Below are positions 28,213 through 36,491 of a stretch of 64,000 nt of DNA, one piece after another. Source of the DNA: Ochrobactrum sp. RH2CCR150 (lineage in GTDB: Bacteria > Pseudomonadota > Alphaproteobacteria > Rhizobiales > Rhizobiaceae). The notes under the pieces were generated by a model. That model saw nothing but the letters and a program-made list of their open reading frames with translations. It searched no databases and had not been told where the DNA came from. Every line of letters starts with the position of its first letter. Within the stretch, counting starts at the first letter, position 1. The position numbers and the translations under genes are program-made. The stretch spans positions 248,001-312,000 of the forward strand of contig JACGXE010000001.1 in the NCBI GenBank assembly GCA_014138095.1, in the 5' to 3' direction.

Positions 28213-28318
28213 GCCAGCCGATTGCTTGTTGCAGCTACACCATTGAGAAAACTTGTAAAAACAAAGTTCGAAGCGCCCTGCCTTTCTCATTCGAGGCTTT
28301 TCGCAACACCTTTTGATA

Positions 28319-28338
28319 AAATTAGATTCGACTAATTT
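28319..28338. promoter_or_regulatory. AT-rich inverted repeat upstream of the autotransporter
   Basis: AAATTAG-ATTCGA-CTAATTT, exact 7-bp arms, about 80 bp before the ATG. Could be an operator; the regulator cannot be named. Confidence 0.4.
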
Positions 28339-28416
28339 ATATTATTGCCAATGTCGCGCTTTAGTGCTGAATTCAATCTATTCAGTGATTTACGAATAGT
28401 ATTCGAGGGGATTTCT

Positions 28417-31149
28417 ATGCGTCGTTCGACTGGGAACAGAAAAAGTCACGCCTTTCCGTTACTGCGTTTGACCGCACCTCAGTTCAAAATGCCCATACCC
28501 GTTATCGGGGTTCTTTTCCTCTTTCCATATACAGAGACCGCGCTGGCCGACTGTACACCCGCATCTCCTGCTTCCGGCGGTACTGTCATCTGCAACGGCA
28601 ATCCGAACGGGTTCAGCACCAGCGGACTTGGCAGCCTCGATGTCGTGATCCAGCAGAACACCAATCTGAACGGCCCTTTCACGGCCAGCAGCATGGGTGC
28701 GCTGACCGTCGACAATTCGGGTAATATGCAGAGCGCTGTCATAACCGACGCGACCAGCCTCGTTTTCGACAATCGCGCCACGATCAATGGCGGCCTGACG
28801 ATCAGCGGTACCGGCACCTATACGGTCCACAATTACGCCAATTCGCATATCAATTCGGCTTTCAGCTTCACCGGCAACAGCACCAATATCATTACCAATG
28901 ATGGCACGCTGAACAACGGCGTCACCATCAATGGCGATGGCCGGACCAACATTACCAACACCACCGGCGCCTCGCTCAACAACGGCATTTTCGTCAACGG
29001 CGCCAGCCAGACCTATGTGCAAAATTACGGCACGATCCAGAGCACGATCGCGCTTGGTTCCGGCAATGACACGATCATCAACTACGACCCCGGCCAGATA
29101 AACGGCAATGTTTCGCAAGGGTCAGGCGACGATATTTTTGACATGCGCGGCGGTCGTGTCAGCGCAACTGTCAATCAGGACGACGGCAACGACGTCTTCT
29201 TACTGTCCGGCGGCGAAGTCACCGGCTCGCTGATGGCAGGCGCAGACACCGACTACATGCTATGGACCGGCGGTCTGATCGGCGGCATCGATATGGGCAC
29301 GGAAAATGACGTGGCCGTGTTTCAGGGGCTGACCGACACGCAACTGAGAGGCATCCAGATCAATGGTGGTCTCGGCACGGATCAGCTGACCTGGCAGAAC
29401 ACCAAGGGCAGCAATCCGCAGCGTCTGATCAACTGGGAGCTTATCCAGCTTCTGAGTGCATCGGAGCTGACGATGAACAGCAATCTGACGCTCGGCGACA
29501 GCGGCACCTCGACCGGTACGCTCTCGATCGATTCGACCAGCTATCTGCGTGCAGGCAGTGGCACCTGGACCATCAGTCCCGCAGTGAGTGGCAGCCTCAC
29601 GCAAGTGGTGAATGCTGGCGTGATCGATCTGACCAACGGCTCCAATTCCACGTCGGATAGCCTCACCATTGTCGGTAATTATCAGGGCAATTCCGGCCAG
29701 CTCTGGTTGAATACGGTTCTCGCGGGCGACAATGCACCGTCCGACAAGCTGGTTATTTCAGGCGGTACGACGACCGGCTCGACCGGTATCGTGGTCACCA
29801 ATGTAGGAGGGACAGGCGCGCAGACCCAGCAGAACGGTATTCTGGTTGTGGAGGCGGTCAACGGAGCGACCACCGGTGCAGGCACGTTCACGCTCGCTCG
29901 ACGCGCCTCTGCCGGCATTTACGAATATCAGCTGGTTCAGGGCGGAGTGACGGATGGCACGGACAATAACTGGTATCTGCGCAACAATTTCTCCGGTATC
30001 GACACCAGCAACCCTAACATTCCAGCCGAATGGTTGATACCTGGCCCGGATGAGGGCGATGGTGGCAGCACCGGCGGCGGCTCTGGCGGTGGCACAGGTG
30101 GCGGAACCGGTGGTGGTACTGGCGGCGGTACAGGGGGTGGCACTGGTGGAGGAACCGGCGGCGGATCGGATGGTGGTGACGGCGGCGGCAGTGTTACGCT
30201 GGTCCGTCCCGAAGTTCCGATTTTGAGTGCAACGCCAACTGTCGTGCGCGGCCTGCTGCGCGTGGCTCTGGGCACGTTCCACGAACGCCATGGCGAACAG
30301 TCTTGGTTTGGCGATGAGGCAAACAAGAACGTCATCTGGGCGCGTATATTCGGCGATCAATATCGCCAGAACCTGAGCACATTCGCAGATCAGCGCTATA
30401 AAGGTAACCAGTGGGGCATGCAGTTCGGCGTGCCGGTCTATCGCGCCGAACACGACAACGGCCAGCTGGACACCGTCGGCCTCATGGCAAGCTATGCTCG
30501 GGGCTGGGGCGACATGCGCGCCAGAAACATCTACGGCAATAATATCGAGATCGGAAATATCGATATCGATGCCTATAGTCTCGGCGCGTACTGGACCCAT
30601 ACGTGGCAGGATGAGGCTTATATCGACGCCATCATCATGCATTCCTGGCTCAGCATCGATACGGAATCGGTTGCGAACTATAGTTCCAGCTTCCACGGCA
30701 AGGAATGGACGGCATCTCTCGAAGCCGGTAAAAAATTCTCGATCACTGAAAAATGGGTGCTGGAGCCGCAAGCACAGATCTACTGGCAGTATCAGAATTT
30801 CGACGATACGAGCGATCCGGGTGCTTCGATCCGCTTTGACAATAACGATAGCTGGACAGGCCGTATCGGCGCACGTCTGCAAGGCAATTACACGATCAAT
30901 GAACGGCCATTCAATCCGTTCGTACTGGCCAATGTCTGGCACCAGTTCAAGGCGAGCGATACGATCTATTTCAACAACGACTCGGTTCACCCATCCTGGG
31001 AAGAAACCAGCCTCGAATTGGGTGCAGGCTTCACAACCAAGGTTGCCGACAACACTTCGCTTTATGCCAATGCATCCTATGAGTTCAATCTGGGGGGCGA
31101 GCGCTTCCGGGTCGTTTCCGGTCGCTTGGGCGCCCGCATTTCCTGGTAA
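28417..31149 (+). CDS. type V autotransporter with repeat-bearing passenger
   Basis: A 910-residue secreted/outer-membrane protein. A long signal region (1-44, ending ETALA) is followed by a Thr/Asn/Gly-rich passenger predicted to be a beta-helix. Residues 213-302 hold four and a half units of 20 residues with a GxGxD-like core (for example GSGNDTI, GSGDDIF, DGNDVF). A glycine-rich linker (about 542-592, GGGT repeats) leads to a C-terminal beta-barrel (about 640-910) ending in the aromatic ARISW, as needed for BAM insertion. GAGGGG 6 bp before the ATG at 28417 decides the start. Such proteins act as adhesins in Brucella; this one is of unknown target. Confidence 0.88.
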   Translation: MRRSTGNRKSHAFPLLRLTAPQFKMPIPVIGVLFLFPYTETALADCTPASPASGGTVICNGNPNGFSTSGLGSLDVVIQQNTNLNGPFTASSMGALTVDNSGNMQSAVITDATSLVFDNRATINGGLTISGTGTYTVHNYANSHINSAFSFTGNSTNIITNDGTLNNGVTINGDGRTNITNTTGASLNNGIFVNGASQTYVQNYGTIQSTIALGSGNDTIINYDPGQINGNVSQGSGDDIFDMRGGRVSATVNQDDGNDVFLLSGGEVTGSLMAGADTDYMLWTGGLIGGIDMGTENDVAVFQGLTDTQLRGIQINGGLGTDQLTWQNTKGSNPQRLINWELIQLLSASELTMNSNLTLGDSGTSTGTLSIDSTSYLRAGSGTWTISPAVSGSLTQVVNAGVIDLTNGSNSTSDSLTIVGNYQGNSGQLWLNTVLAGDNAPSDKLVISGGTTTGSTGIVVTNVGGTGAQTQQNGILVVEAVNGATTGAGTFTLARRASAGIYEYQLVQGGVTDGTDNNWYLRNNFSGIDTSNPNIPAEWLIPGPDEGDGGSTGGGSGGGTGGGTGGGTGGGTGGGTGGGTGGGSDGGDGGGSVTLVRPEVPILSATPTVVRGLLRVALGTFHERHGEQSWFGDEANKNVIWARIFGDQYRQNLSTFADQRYKGNQWGMQFGVPVYRAEHDNGQLDTVGLMASYARGWGDMRARNIYGNNIEIGNIDIDAYSLGAYWTHTWQDEAYIDAIIMHSWLSIDTESVANYSSSFHGKEWTASLEAGKKFSITEKWVLEPQAQIYWQYQNFDDTSDPGASIRFDNNDSWTGRIGARLQGNYTINERPFNPFVLANVWHQFKASDTIYFNNDSVHPSWEETSLELGAGFTTKVADNTSLYANASYEFNLGGERFRVVSGRLGARISW

Positions 31150-31270
31150 GTTCCAAACCGCAATCGCCACACGACGTTCTTGATCCGTTTCGGGAAAAAT
31201 GCTTAAATCCTCTGGTTGTATTTAAGCATTTTCTCACTTTAGGGATGTGCTGCGTGGCGAGTGGGGGCTT

Positions 31271-32803
31271 ATGGTCGCGCGGGTTGGAACGGTTGCCTTT
31301 CAAGGCATAGAAGCGGTGCCTGTCGACGTGCAGGTCATGGTTGCGCCGGGCAAGATGGGGATGTCGATTGTCGGCCTGCCCGACAAGGCGGTGGCGGAAA
31401 GTCGCGAACGCGTACAGGCGGCTTTGCACGCCTCGGGGCTATCGATGCCCACCAAGCGTGTCACGGTCAATCTGGCACCTGCCGATTTGCCGAAGGAAGG
31501 GTCGCATTACGATCTGCCGATCGCGGTCGGGCTGATGGCGGCTATCGGCGCTATCCCGGCCGATGCAATTCAATCCTATCTGGTTCTGGGCGAACTCTCA
31601 CTGGACGGTTCGATTACGGCTGTGGCGGGCGTTCTGCCTGCTGCCATCGGTGCCAATCGCGAAGAGAAGGGGCTTATCTGTCCGCATGCTTGCGGGCCGG
31701 AAGCGGCCTGGGCGGGTGCCAATATCGATATCCTCGCGCCGCGCAGCCTGATTGCGCTTGCCAATCATTTTCGTGGGACGCAGGTTTTGACGCCGCCCGA
31801 TCCTTCCATGCGGGTATCCAGCGAACACCTGCTGGACCTGGCGGATATCAAGGGGCAGGAAACGGCAAAGCGCGCGCTGGAAATTGCTGCAGCGGGCAAT
31901 CATAACCTGCTTCTCGTCGGCCCTCCCGGTTCCGGCAAGTCGATGCTGGCGCAGCGTCTGCCGTCAATCCTTCCGCGCTTGTCTCCGCGCGAATTGCTGG
32001 ATGTTTCCATGATCGCGTCCATTGCCGGAGAGCTGGCGGGCGGAAAACTGTCCGACCGCCGACCATTCCGGTCGCCGCATCATTCTGCATCCATGGCTGC
32101 GATGGTGGGTGGTGGTCTGCGCGCCCGCCCGGGCGAGGTGTCGCTCGCGCATAATGGTGTGCTGTTTCTCGACGAGTTTCCCGAATTCTCGCCACAGGTA
32201 CTCGATTCACTGCGTCAGCCGTTGGAAACCGGGGAATGCCTGATTGCCCGCGTCAATCACCGCACTAGCTATCCGGCTCGTTTTCAATTGATTGCCGCCA
32301 TGAACCCATGTCGGTGTGGGATGGCGGGCGAGCCCGGCCACACCTGCGCCCGCGGACCACGCTGCCAGACGGACTATCAGGCGCGGATTTCCGGGCCGCT
32401 TCTGGACCGTATCGACTTGCGTGTGGACATGCCCGCCCTCTCGGCGCTTGACCTCATCCAACCCGCGCAGTCGGAGCGCAGCGAAACCGTGGCTCAACGG
32501 GTCGCTCGCGCCAGGGGCTTGCAGGCTGCGCGCTATGCGGCGCTGGGTTTCGATCCGTCGATGACGAATGCTCATTGTTCGGCAAATCTGATTGAGGATG
32601 TTGCGCGACCGGATGCAGCCGGATTGAAGCTGTTGCGGGATGCGAGCGAGCAGATGCGCTTTTCCGCTCGCGCCTATCATCGGATCCTGAAAGTTGCGCG
32701 TACGCTGGCCGATCTCGACGGCGTGGATCAGGTCAGCCGCATTCATTTAGCTGGCGCAATTTCCTATCGGATCGGTGCGGAACGGTTGATTTCTGCGGCG
32801 TGA
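31271..32803 (+). CDS. YifB family Mg-chelatase-like AAA+ ATPase
   Basis: A 510-residue protein. Residues 1-170 are the ChlI-like N-terminal (S5/Lon-like) domain (VARVGTVAFQGIEAVPVDVQV). The AAA+ core has Walker A GPPGSGKS (217-224), Walker B VLFLDEF and a C-terminal Mg-chelatase lid with the cysteine-rich NPCRCGMAGEPGHTC. The family (YifB/ComM) is linked to branch migration in natural transformation in some bacteria (ComM); the role here is not known. The frame begins 8 codons earlier; the ATG after GTGGGGGC is preferred. Confidence 0.9.
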   Translation: MVARVGTVAFQGIEAVPVDVQVMVAPGKMGMSIVGLPDKAVAESRERVQAALHASGLSMPTKRVTVNLAPADLPKEGSHYDLPIAVGLMAAIGAIPADAIQSYLVLGELSLDGSITAVAGVLPAAIGANREEKGLICPHACGPEAAWAGANIDILAPRSLIALANHFRGTQVLTPPDPSMRVSSEHLLDLADIKGQETAKRALEIAAAGNHNLLLVGPPGSGKSMLAQRLPSILPRLSPRELLDVSMIASIAGELAGGKLSDRRPFRSPHHSASMAAMVGGGLRARPGEVSLAHNGVLFLDEFPEFSPQVLDSLRQPLETGECLIARVNHRTSYPARFQLIAAMNPCRCGMAGEPGHTCARGPRCQTDYQARISGPLLDRIDLRVDMPALSALDLIQPAQSERSETVAQRVARARGLQAARYAALGFDPSMTNAHCSANLIEDVARPDAAGLKLLRDASEQMRFSARAYHRILKVARTLADLDGVDQVSRIHLAGAISYRIGAERLISAA

Positions 32804-32836
32804 TTGCTCACGCCGCAAACGATCCTTGGTCGGCGA

Positions 32837-33553
32837 TCAATTGCCGTTAAGCTGAAGCCTCACGGTGCCGTTGTTGAGAAAACAGGTTTTGTTGAACAGC
32901 GAAAGATCAAGCGGATTGGGCAGCCGGACGTCGTCAAGGTCGGGGCAGAGCTTGACCTCAGCATCGAACGACCGGTCGATCTGGGAAATGCAAATGATTG
33001 TCATCGCATGCGCGCGGGCAAAAGCTTTGAGCGCATTGATTTGCACCATAAGCTCCGGCTTGTCGCGTTTCTGATCAAGGATTTGCAGATAATCGATAAC
33101 GGCAAAACTGCCCGCCGGTTCGCGGCTCAATATTTCCGCAACATAACTGGCGCTGATCGCATCAGAACTATCGAAGACAAAACGGTCGCTGAACAATGCG
33201 GGACGAGTCCCCAGATAGTCGAAGCGGCTTGCGACATCCTTTTCATTGTAATCGAGCGAGAAAAACAAACCGCGTTTTCCGTCTTTCATCGCTTCGATCA
33301 AAATCTCCAGACTAAGCAAGGTTTTGCCATGGCCGGGACGAGCCCCGATCAAAACCAGATCGCCAGCTTGCAAGGACTGATACAGGTCTTTGCCGGACAT
33401 GGAGGCCGATGACCTCTGTGCGAGCATGCTCCAGCTTTTATAGCCTTCTTGCGCAGCCACCTGATCCAGCGCGGCATGAAGCGGAATTTGGGCATCACGT
33501 GAAAGGCGCTTTGCGCGATGCTTCAGGTGATAGATGGGAGACGACAATTTCAT
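32837..33553 (-). CDS. short DnaB-like RecA-fold ATPase
   Basis: A 238-residue protein with only the ATPase half of DnaB. Walker A is GARPGHGKT (70-78), Walker B SFAVIDYLQIL (mid-protein) and a late RTII-type SQIDRS motif is present. The N-terminal 50 residues (KRLSRDAQIPLHAALDQVAAQEGYKSW) form a short helical segment, not the DnaB N domain that binds primase. This cannot be the replicative helicase of the cell; a small accessory helicase or an ATPase regulator is possible. The start follows AGAAGGTC. It converges on yifB. Confidence 0.75.
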   Translation of the reverse strand: MKLSSPIYHLKHRAKRLSRDAQIPLHAALDQVAAQEGYKSWSMLAQRSSASMSGKDLYQSLQAGDLVLIGARPGHGKTLLSLEILIEAMKDGKRGLFFSLDYNEKDVASRFDYLGTRPALFSDRFVFDSSDAISASYVAEILSREPAGSFAVIDYLQILDQKRDKPELMVQINALKAFARAHAMTIICISQIDRSFDAEVKLCPDLDDVRLPNPLDLSLFNKTCFLNNGTVRLQLNGN

Positions 33554-33804
33554 CGTTGTGACCTTCTGTGGCGAGCAGTCATCGCAATCCCTCCTCATGC
33601 TTTTTGCTCGAACAGCTGGTTCGATGATTGATACTTCCCGCATGAAAAATGCTTTCCCGATTGGAGGGGGGAGGCGTGGAAGCAGCCAGAATCAGATCAT
33701 AGCGCAACGAGCGGCGATGCGGAATCTCCTCGTGCGCTTTGCGGCCAATAAGAGCTGAGCCGAAGGGACGACTGGTTTCAAACAATGCTGAGTGTGTTGC
33801 GGGC

Positions 33805-34227
33805 CTAGAGTCCGAAGGTCACGAGCCCGTTCTCATCGATTTGCCAGGCCGGATTCCAGGCAATTTCCCAGGCGTGATTATCTGGGTCGGCGACATAGCC
33901 GCGAAAGCCGCCATGTTGAGGCGCGTCGGCGGCGCGTAACAGTTTCCCACCGGCCGCTACCAACCGGTTCATCAGCGGCTCCACATCGGCTGTTTGCTCC
34001 ACATTATGGGCAAGAGAAAATGCGCCGGGTTGCAAGAGGCCGTTCCAGTTCATGTCGGCTTCGAGTGCCGTTTTGAGAAAGGTGCCGAGCACAAAGCCGT
34101 TCATTTGATAAAAGACGATCTCTTCATTCTCGAATATCGGCGTCCAACCGAAGCCTTCGACGTAGAAGCGACGCGAAGGGGCCAAGTCGGCGACACCAAG
34201 TGTGATAACGGAGATTTGCTGTTTCAT
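33805..34227 (-). CDS. VOC-family (glyoxalase/bleomycin-resistance-like) protein
   Basis: A 140-residue protein with the paired beta-alpha-beta-beta-beta modules of the vicinal oxygen chelate fold: ISVITLGVADLAPSRRFYVEGFGW at the N-terminus, and FRGYVADPDNHAWEIAWNP in the second module, where His and Glu could bind metal. Metal use and substrate are unknown. It is on the minus strand, single, with no visible operon partner. Confidence 0.82.
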   Translation of the reverse strand: MKQQISVITLGVADLAPSRRFYVEGFGWTPIFENEEIVFYQMNGFVLGTFLKTALEADMNWNGLLQPGAFSLAHNVEQTADVEPLMNRLVAAGGKLLRAADAPQHGGFRGYVADPDNHAWEIAWNPAWQIDENGLVTFGL

Positions 34228-34388
34228 TGTCCAAACCCTTGGTCCTCCGGCGCACTATTGCTCCGGAGTTGAAGGTCAGGGGACTCGACGGGTTTGCAAA
34301 CAGAACCGCGAAGGTCAGGACCCGTACATGCATCATGCGAGACGCTGTTACACGGGAGCCGGGCTAACCGCACCGGCCTCTCCTTTTT

Positions 34389-34419
34389 AGACCCGGACTG
34401 TCTAGCATATTCCGGGTCT
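34389..34419. repeat. inverted repeat between the VOC and cysteine-protease genes
   Basis: AGACCCGGA (34389-34397) and TCCGGGTCT (34411-34419), exact 9-bp arms. On the minus strand it follows the cysteine-protease gene but has no U-run, so it may be a weak terminator. Confidence 0.5.
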
Positions 34420-34445
34420 GAAATCAATTTTTGGAAGCTTACGAT

Positions 34446-35069
34446 TTAGTGACGAACCGAACCGACCAGCAGGTTGTCCGGGGCTTCGATGCTGACCCAG
34501 CGACCGGTATTGTTCGTGGCCTGACGCTTCAGATAGGTATAATCGGTTTCGTTCCAGCGCAGAACTTCGTCGGTCAGATTGTCGAGAACGAAGTCACCAC
34601 GATCAGTGCGAACGGTCAGGACGGCATGGCCTTCACCATCAGGCTTGCGCACGACAGTGATCAGCAGGTCGGTGATCGGAACGCCAGCCTTTTGCAGCTC
34701 GCGCTGCTTGAGAAGCACATAGTCTTCGCAATCGCCGACGGTGGTTGGATAAGCCCAATATTCCTCGACGCCGTAGATTTCCATATCGGTCATCGGCTTG
34801 ATGCGTTCATTGACCGAAAGATTGACTTCGACAATCTGCTGCCAGTTGGCATGGCCAAGCTGAAACGGGCTGGTGTTGCGGCTGGCGATATTGCATTCCT
34901 GCGCTTCGCGCTTGCAGAATTCGTAATGGCCGATCGGCTGGGACGTGACCTTTCCGGTCTGCATGAAGTCGCCAGAGGCTGCCTCAGCGCCAAAGCCTGT
35001 CATCAGCACCGAAGCCGCGAAAGCAGCTGCTGCCATAATTTTCTTGGTCGAGCGAACTACGCAAAACAT
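34446..35069 (-). CDS. exported transglutaminase-like cysteine protease (BTLCP)
   Basis: A 207-residue periplasmic or secreted protein. A signal peptide ends near AEAA (residue 31). The catalytic triad of the bacterial transglutaminase-like cysteine proteinase family is visible: Cys114 (GDCEDYVLLK), His148 (EGHAVLTVRT) and Asp163 (FVLDN). Such proteins often sit beside type I secretion or biofilm systems (LapG-like); none is seen here. The ATG at 35069 is chosen over a TTG two codons earlier. Two TTAA-N7-TTAA sites lie upstream. Confidence 0.86.
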   Translation of the reverse strand: MFCVVRSTKKIMAAAAFAASVLMTGFGAEAASGDFMQTGKVTSQPIGHYEFCKREAQECNIASRNTSPFQLGHANWQQIVEVNLSVNERIKPMTDMEIYGVEEYWAYPTTVGDCEDYVLLKQRELQKAGVPITDLLITVVRKPDGEGHAVLTVRTDRGDFVLDNLTDEVLRWNETDYTYLKRQATNNTGRWVSIEAPDNLLVGSVRH

Positions 35070-35123
35070 ACTCAACGCCTTTGGTGGGGGCCTTTGATCT
35101 GGCCCTTGCCGGATACTCGTTTA

Positions 35124-35138
35124 TTAACGAAACGTTAA
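35124..35138. promoter_or_regulatory. CtrA-type box 1
   Basis: TTAACGAAACGTTAA, an exact TTAA-N7-TTAA, 55 bp upstream of the cysteine-protease start. Confidence 0.5.
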
Positions 35139-35190
35139 AATCTGAAACACTTCGGAGTCAATTCGATTTGCCGCTTCATCGCCCAACATC

Positions 35191-35205
35191 TTAATTAATG
35201 GTTAA
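35191..35205. promoter_or_regulatory. CtrA-type box 2
   Basis: TTAATTAATGGTTAA, an exact TTAA-N7-TTAA, 122 bp upstream of the cysteine-protease start. Confidence 0.5.
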
Positions 35206-35384
35206 CGCGGGTGGCCCGTAAAAATGCAATCATAGATTGAATTTACTGGGTTTTTGAGGCTGTAAGAACGCCCGGTTGCCACTCATAATTTTGCCATGCT
35301 CGGGGAGCTTGTTTTTGCCAGCGAATATGCCAATGGTTGGCACATTCCACCGGACCTTTGAGGTCCATTTGCAAAGGCCACGGG

Positions 35385-36491
35385 ATGACAAGCGCAACCA
35401 CGCGCAAGGCCACGGCAGACGACATTGATGCGTTATTGCGCATCGAAGAGCGCTGCTTCGAAGCAGACCGTATTTCCCGACGCTCCTTCCGCGCCTTAAT
35501 CGCGCGTCCCACCGCTGAAACGATCATTGCGGAAGCCGATGGCAACATCATCGGCTATGCGATGATCCTTTTCCGGCACGGTACGGCGATGGCGCGGCTC
35601 TATTCGATCGCCGTCGATCCGGATGCGAGTGCCAGGGGTATTGGTGCGCTTCTGCTGCAGGCTGCTGAAACGGCGGCCTATGAGCACGACCGCCCGCTGT
35701 TGCGGCTTGAGGTGCGCGAGGACAATGCACGGGCCATCGCGCTTTATAAACGCAACGGTTATCGCCCAATCGGGCGCTATCTCGATTATTATGCGGATCA
35801 TTCCGACGCCCTGCGTTTTGAAAAGACGGTGCGCGGCGGCACCCCTCCGATCACGACATTTCCCTATTATCGGCAGACGACCGATTTCACCTGCGGGGCG
35901 GCCTGCCTCATGATGGCGCTCGCCTATCACAAGCCCGGCGTGCAACTCGATCCGGTGCTGGAAGTTCGCCTGTGGCGCGACGCGACCACCATTTACATGA
36001 TGTCTGGGCCGGGGGGCTGCGAACCTTTCGGCCTTGCCGTCGCCGGGTATGAGCATGGATTGAAGGCGTCCATCATCGTTTCCATCGAGGATATGCTGTT
36101 TTTGCAATCGGTGCGTTCGGAGAAAAAACGCCGGGTGATGCAGCTCGCGCAAACCGACTTTCGCCAGCGCACGGAAGCCTATGGCATTCCGGTGGATTAT
36201 CGCAGCTTTACCTTGTTTGACATCGTCACGGCGCTGCGGCGTGGCGCGTCGGTGGTCGTTCTGATCAGCGGCTATCTCATGTTCGGCAACAAGGTGCCGC
36301 ATTGGGTTCTCGCCCACGGCGAAGATGGCCGCCATATTTTTATTCATGATCCGTGGGTGGAAGAGGAACAAGGCGAAAGCATCGCCGATGCGGCCAATGT
36401 GCCGGTTCCATTCCACATCTTCGACCGCATCGCCCGTTTCGGCCGCGATGGGCTCAGAGCAGCAGTGATTCTCGAAAAAGGGACAGATTGA
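35385..36491 (+). CDS. GNAT acetyltransferase fused to a C39-like peptidase
   Basis: A 368-residue two-domain protein. Residues 1-145 are a RimI-like GNAT fold (acetyl-CoA loop near VDPDASARGIGALLL). Residues 155-368 are a C39-like papain-fold peptidase with Gln164, Cys170 (FTCGAACLMM), His306 (VPHWVLA) and Asp322 (IHDPW) in the expected order. The pair could acylate and trim a peptide. It overlaps the next gene by 1 bp (TGATG), so both are co-translated. Similar GNAT/C39/ATP-grasp clusters were described from genome analysis; the product is unknown. No signal peptide. Confidence 0.85.
   Translation: MTSATTRKATADDIDALLRIEERCFEADRISRRSFRALIARPTAETIIAEADGNIIGYAMILFRHGTAMARLYSIAVDPDASARGIGALLLQAAETAAYEHDRPLLRLEVREDNARAIALYKRNGYRPIGRYLDYYADHSDALRFEKTVRGGTPPITTFPYYRQTTDFTCGAACLMMALAYHKPGVQLDPVLEVRLWRDATTIYMMSGPGGCEPFGLAVAGYEHGLKASIIVSIEDMLFLQSVRSEKKRRVMQLAQTDFRQRTEAYGIPVDYRSFTLFDIVTALRRGASVVVLISGYLMFGNKVPHWVLAHGEDGRHIFIHDPWVEEEQGESIADAANVPVPFHIFDRIARFGRDGLRAAVILEKGTD

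Larger units (their letters stand above)
28111..28416. other. intergenic region between gshB and the autotransporter
   Basis: Holds the gshB terminator (28171-28212) and, further on, AT-rich DNA with the inverted repeat at 28319-28338. The region 28213-28318 shows nothing I can name. Possibly promoter DNA for the autotransporter, with an AT-rich regulator site. Confidence 0.5.
35070..35384. other. divergent intergenic region with two CtrA-type boxes
   Basis: Between the cysteine-protease gene (minus) and the GNAT-C39 gene (plus). Holds TTAA-N7-TTAA at 35124-35138 and 35191-35205. The rest, about 35210-35384, shows no clear promoter. Confidence 0.6.

Noticed and set aside
30055-30192. Glycine-rich repeat tract as a phase-variable element
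   Set aside because: The tract encodes GGGT repeats in units of 12 bp, so loss or gain of units keeps the frame. It is better read as a flexible linker between passenger and barrel.
29758-31170. 470-codon open frame antisense to the autotransporter
   Set aside because: Translation has no conserved features; it mirrors the autotransporter codon pattern, and the plus-strand product has a signal, linker and barrel.
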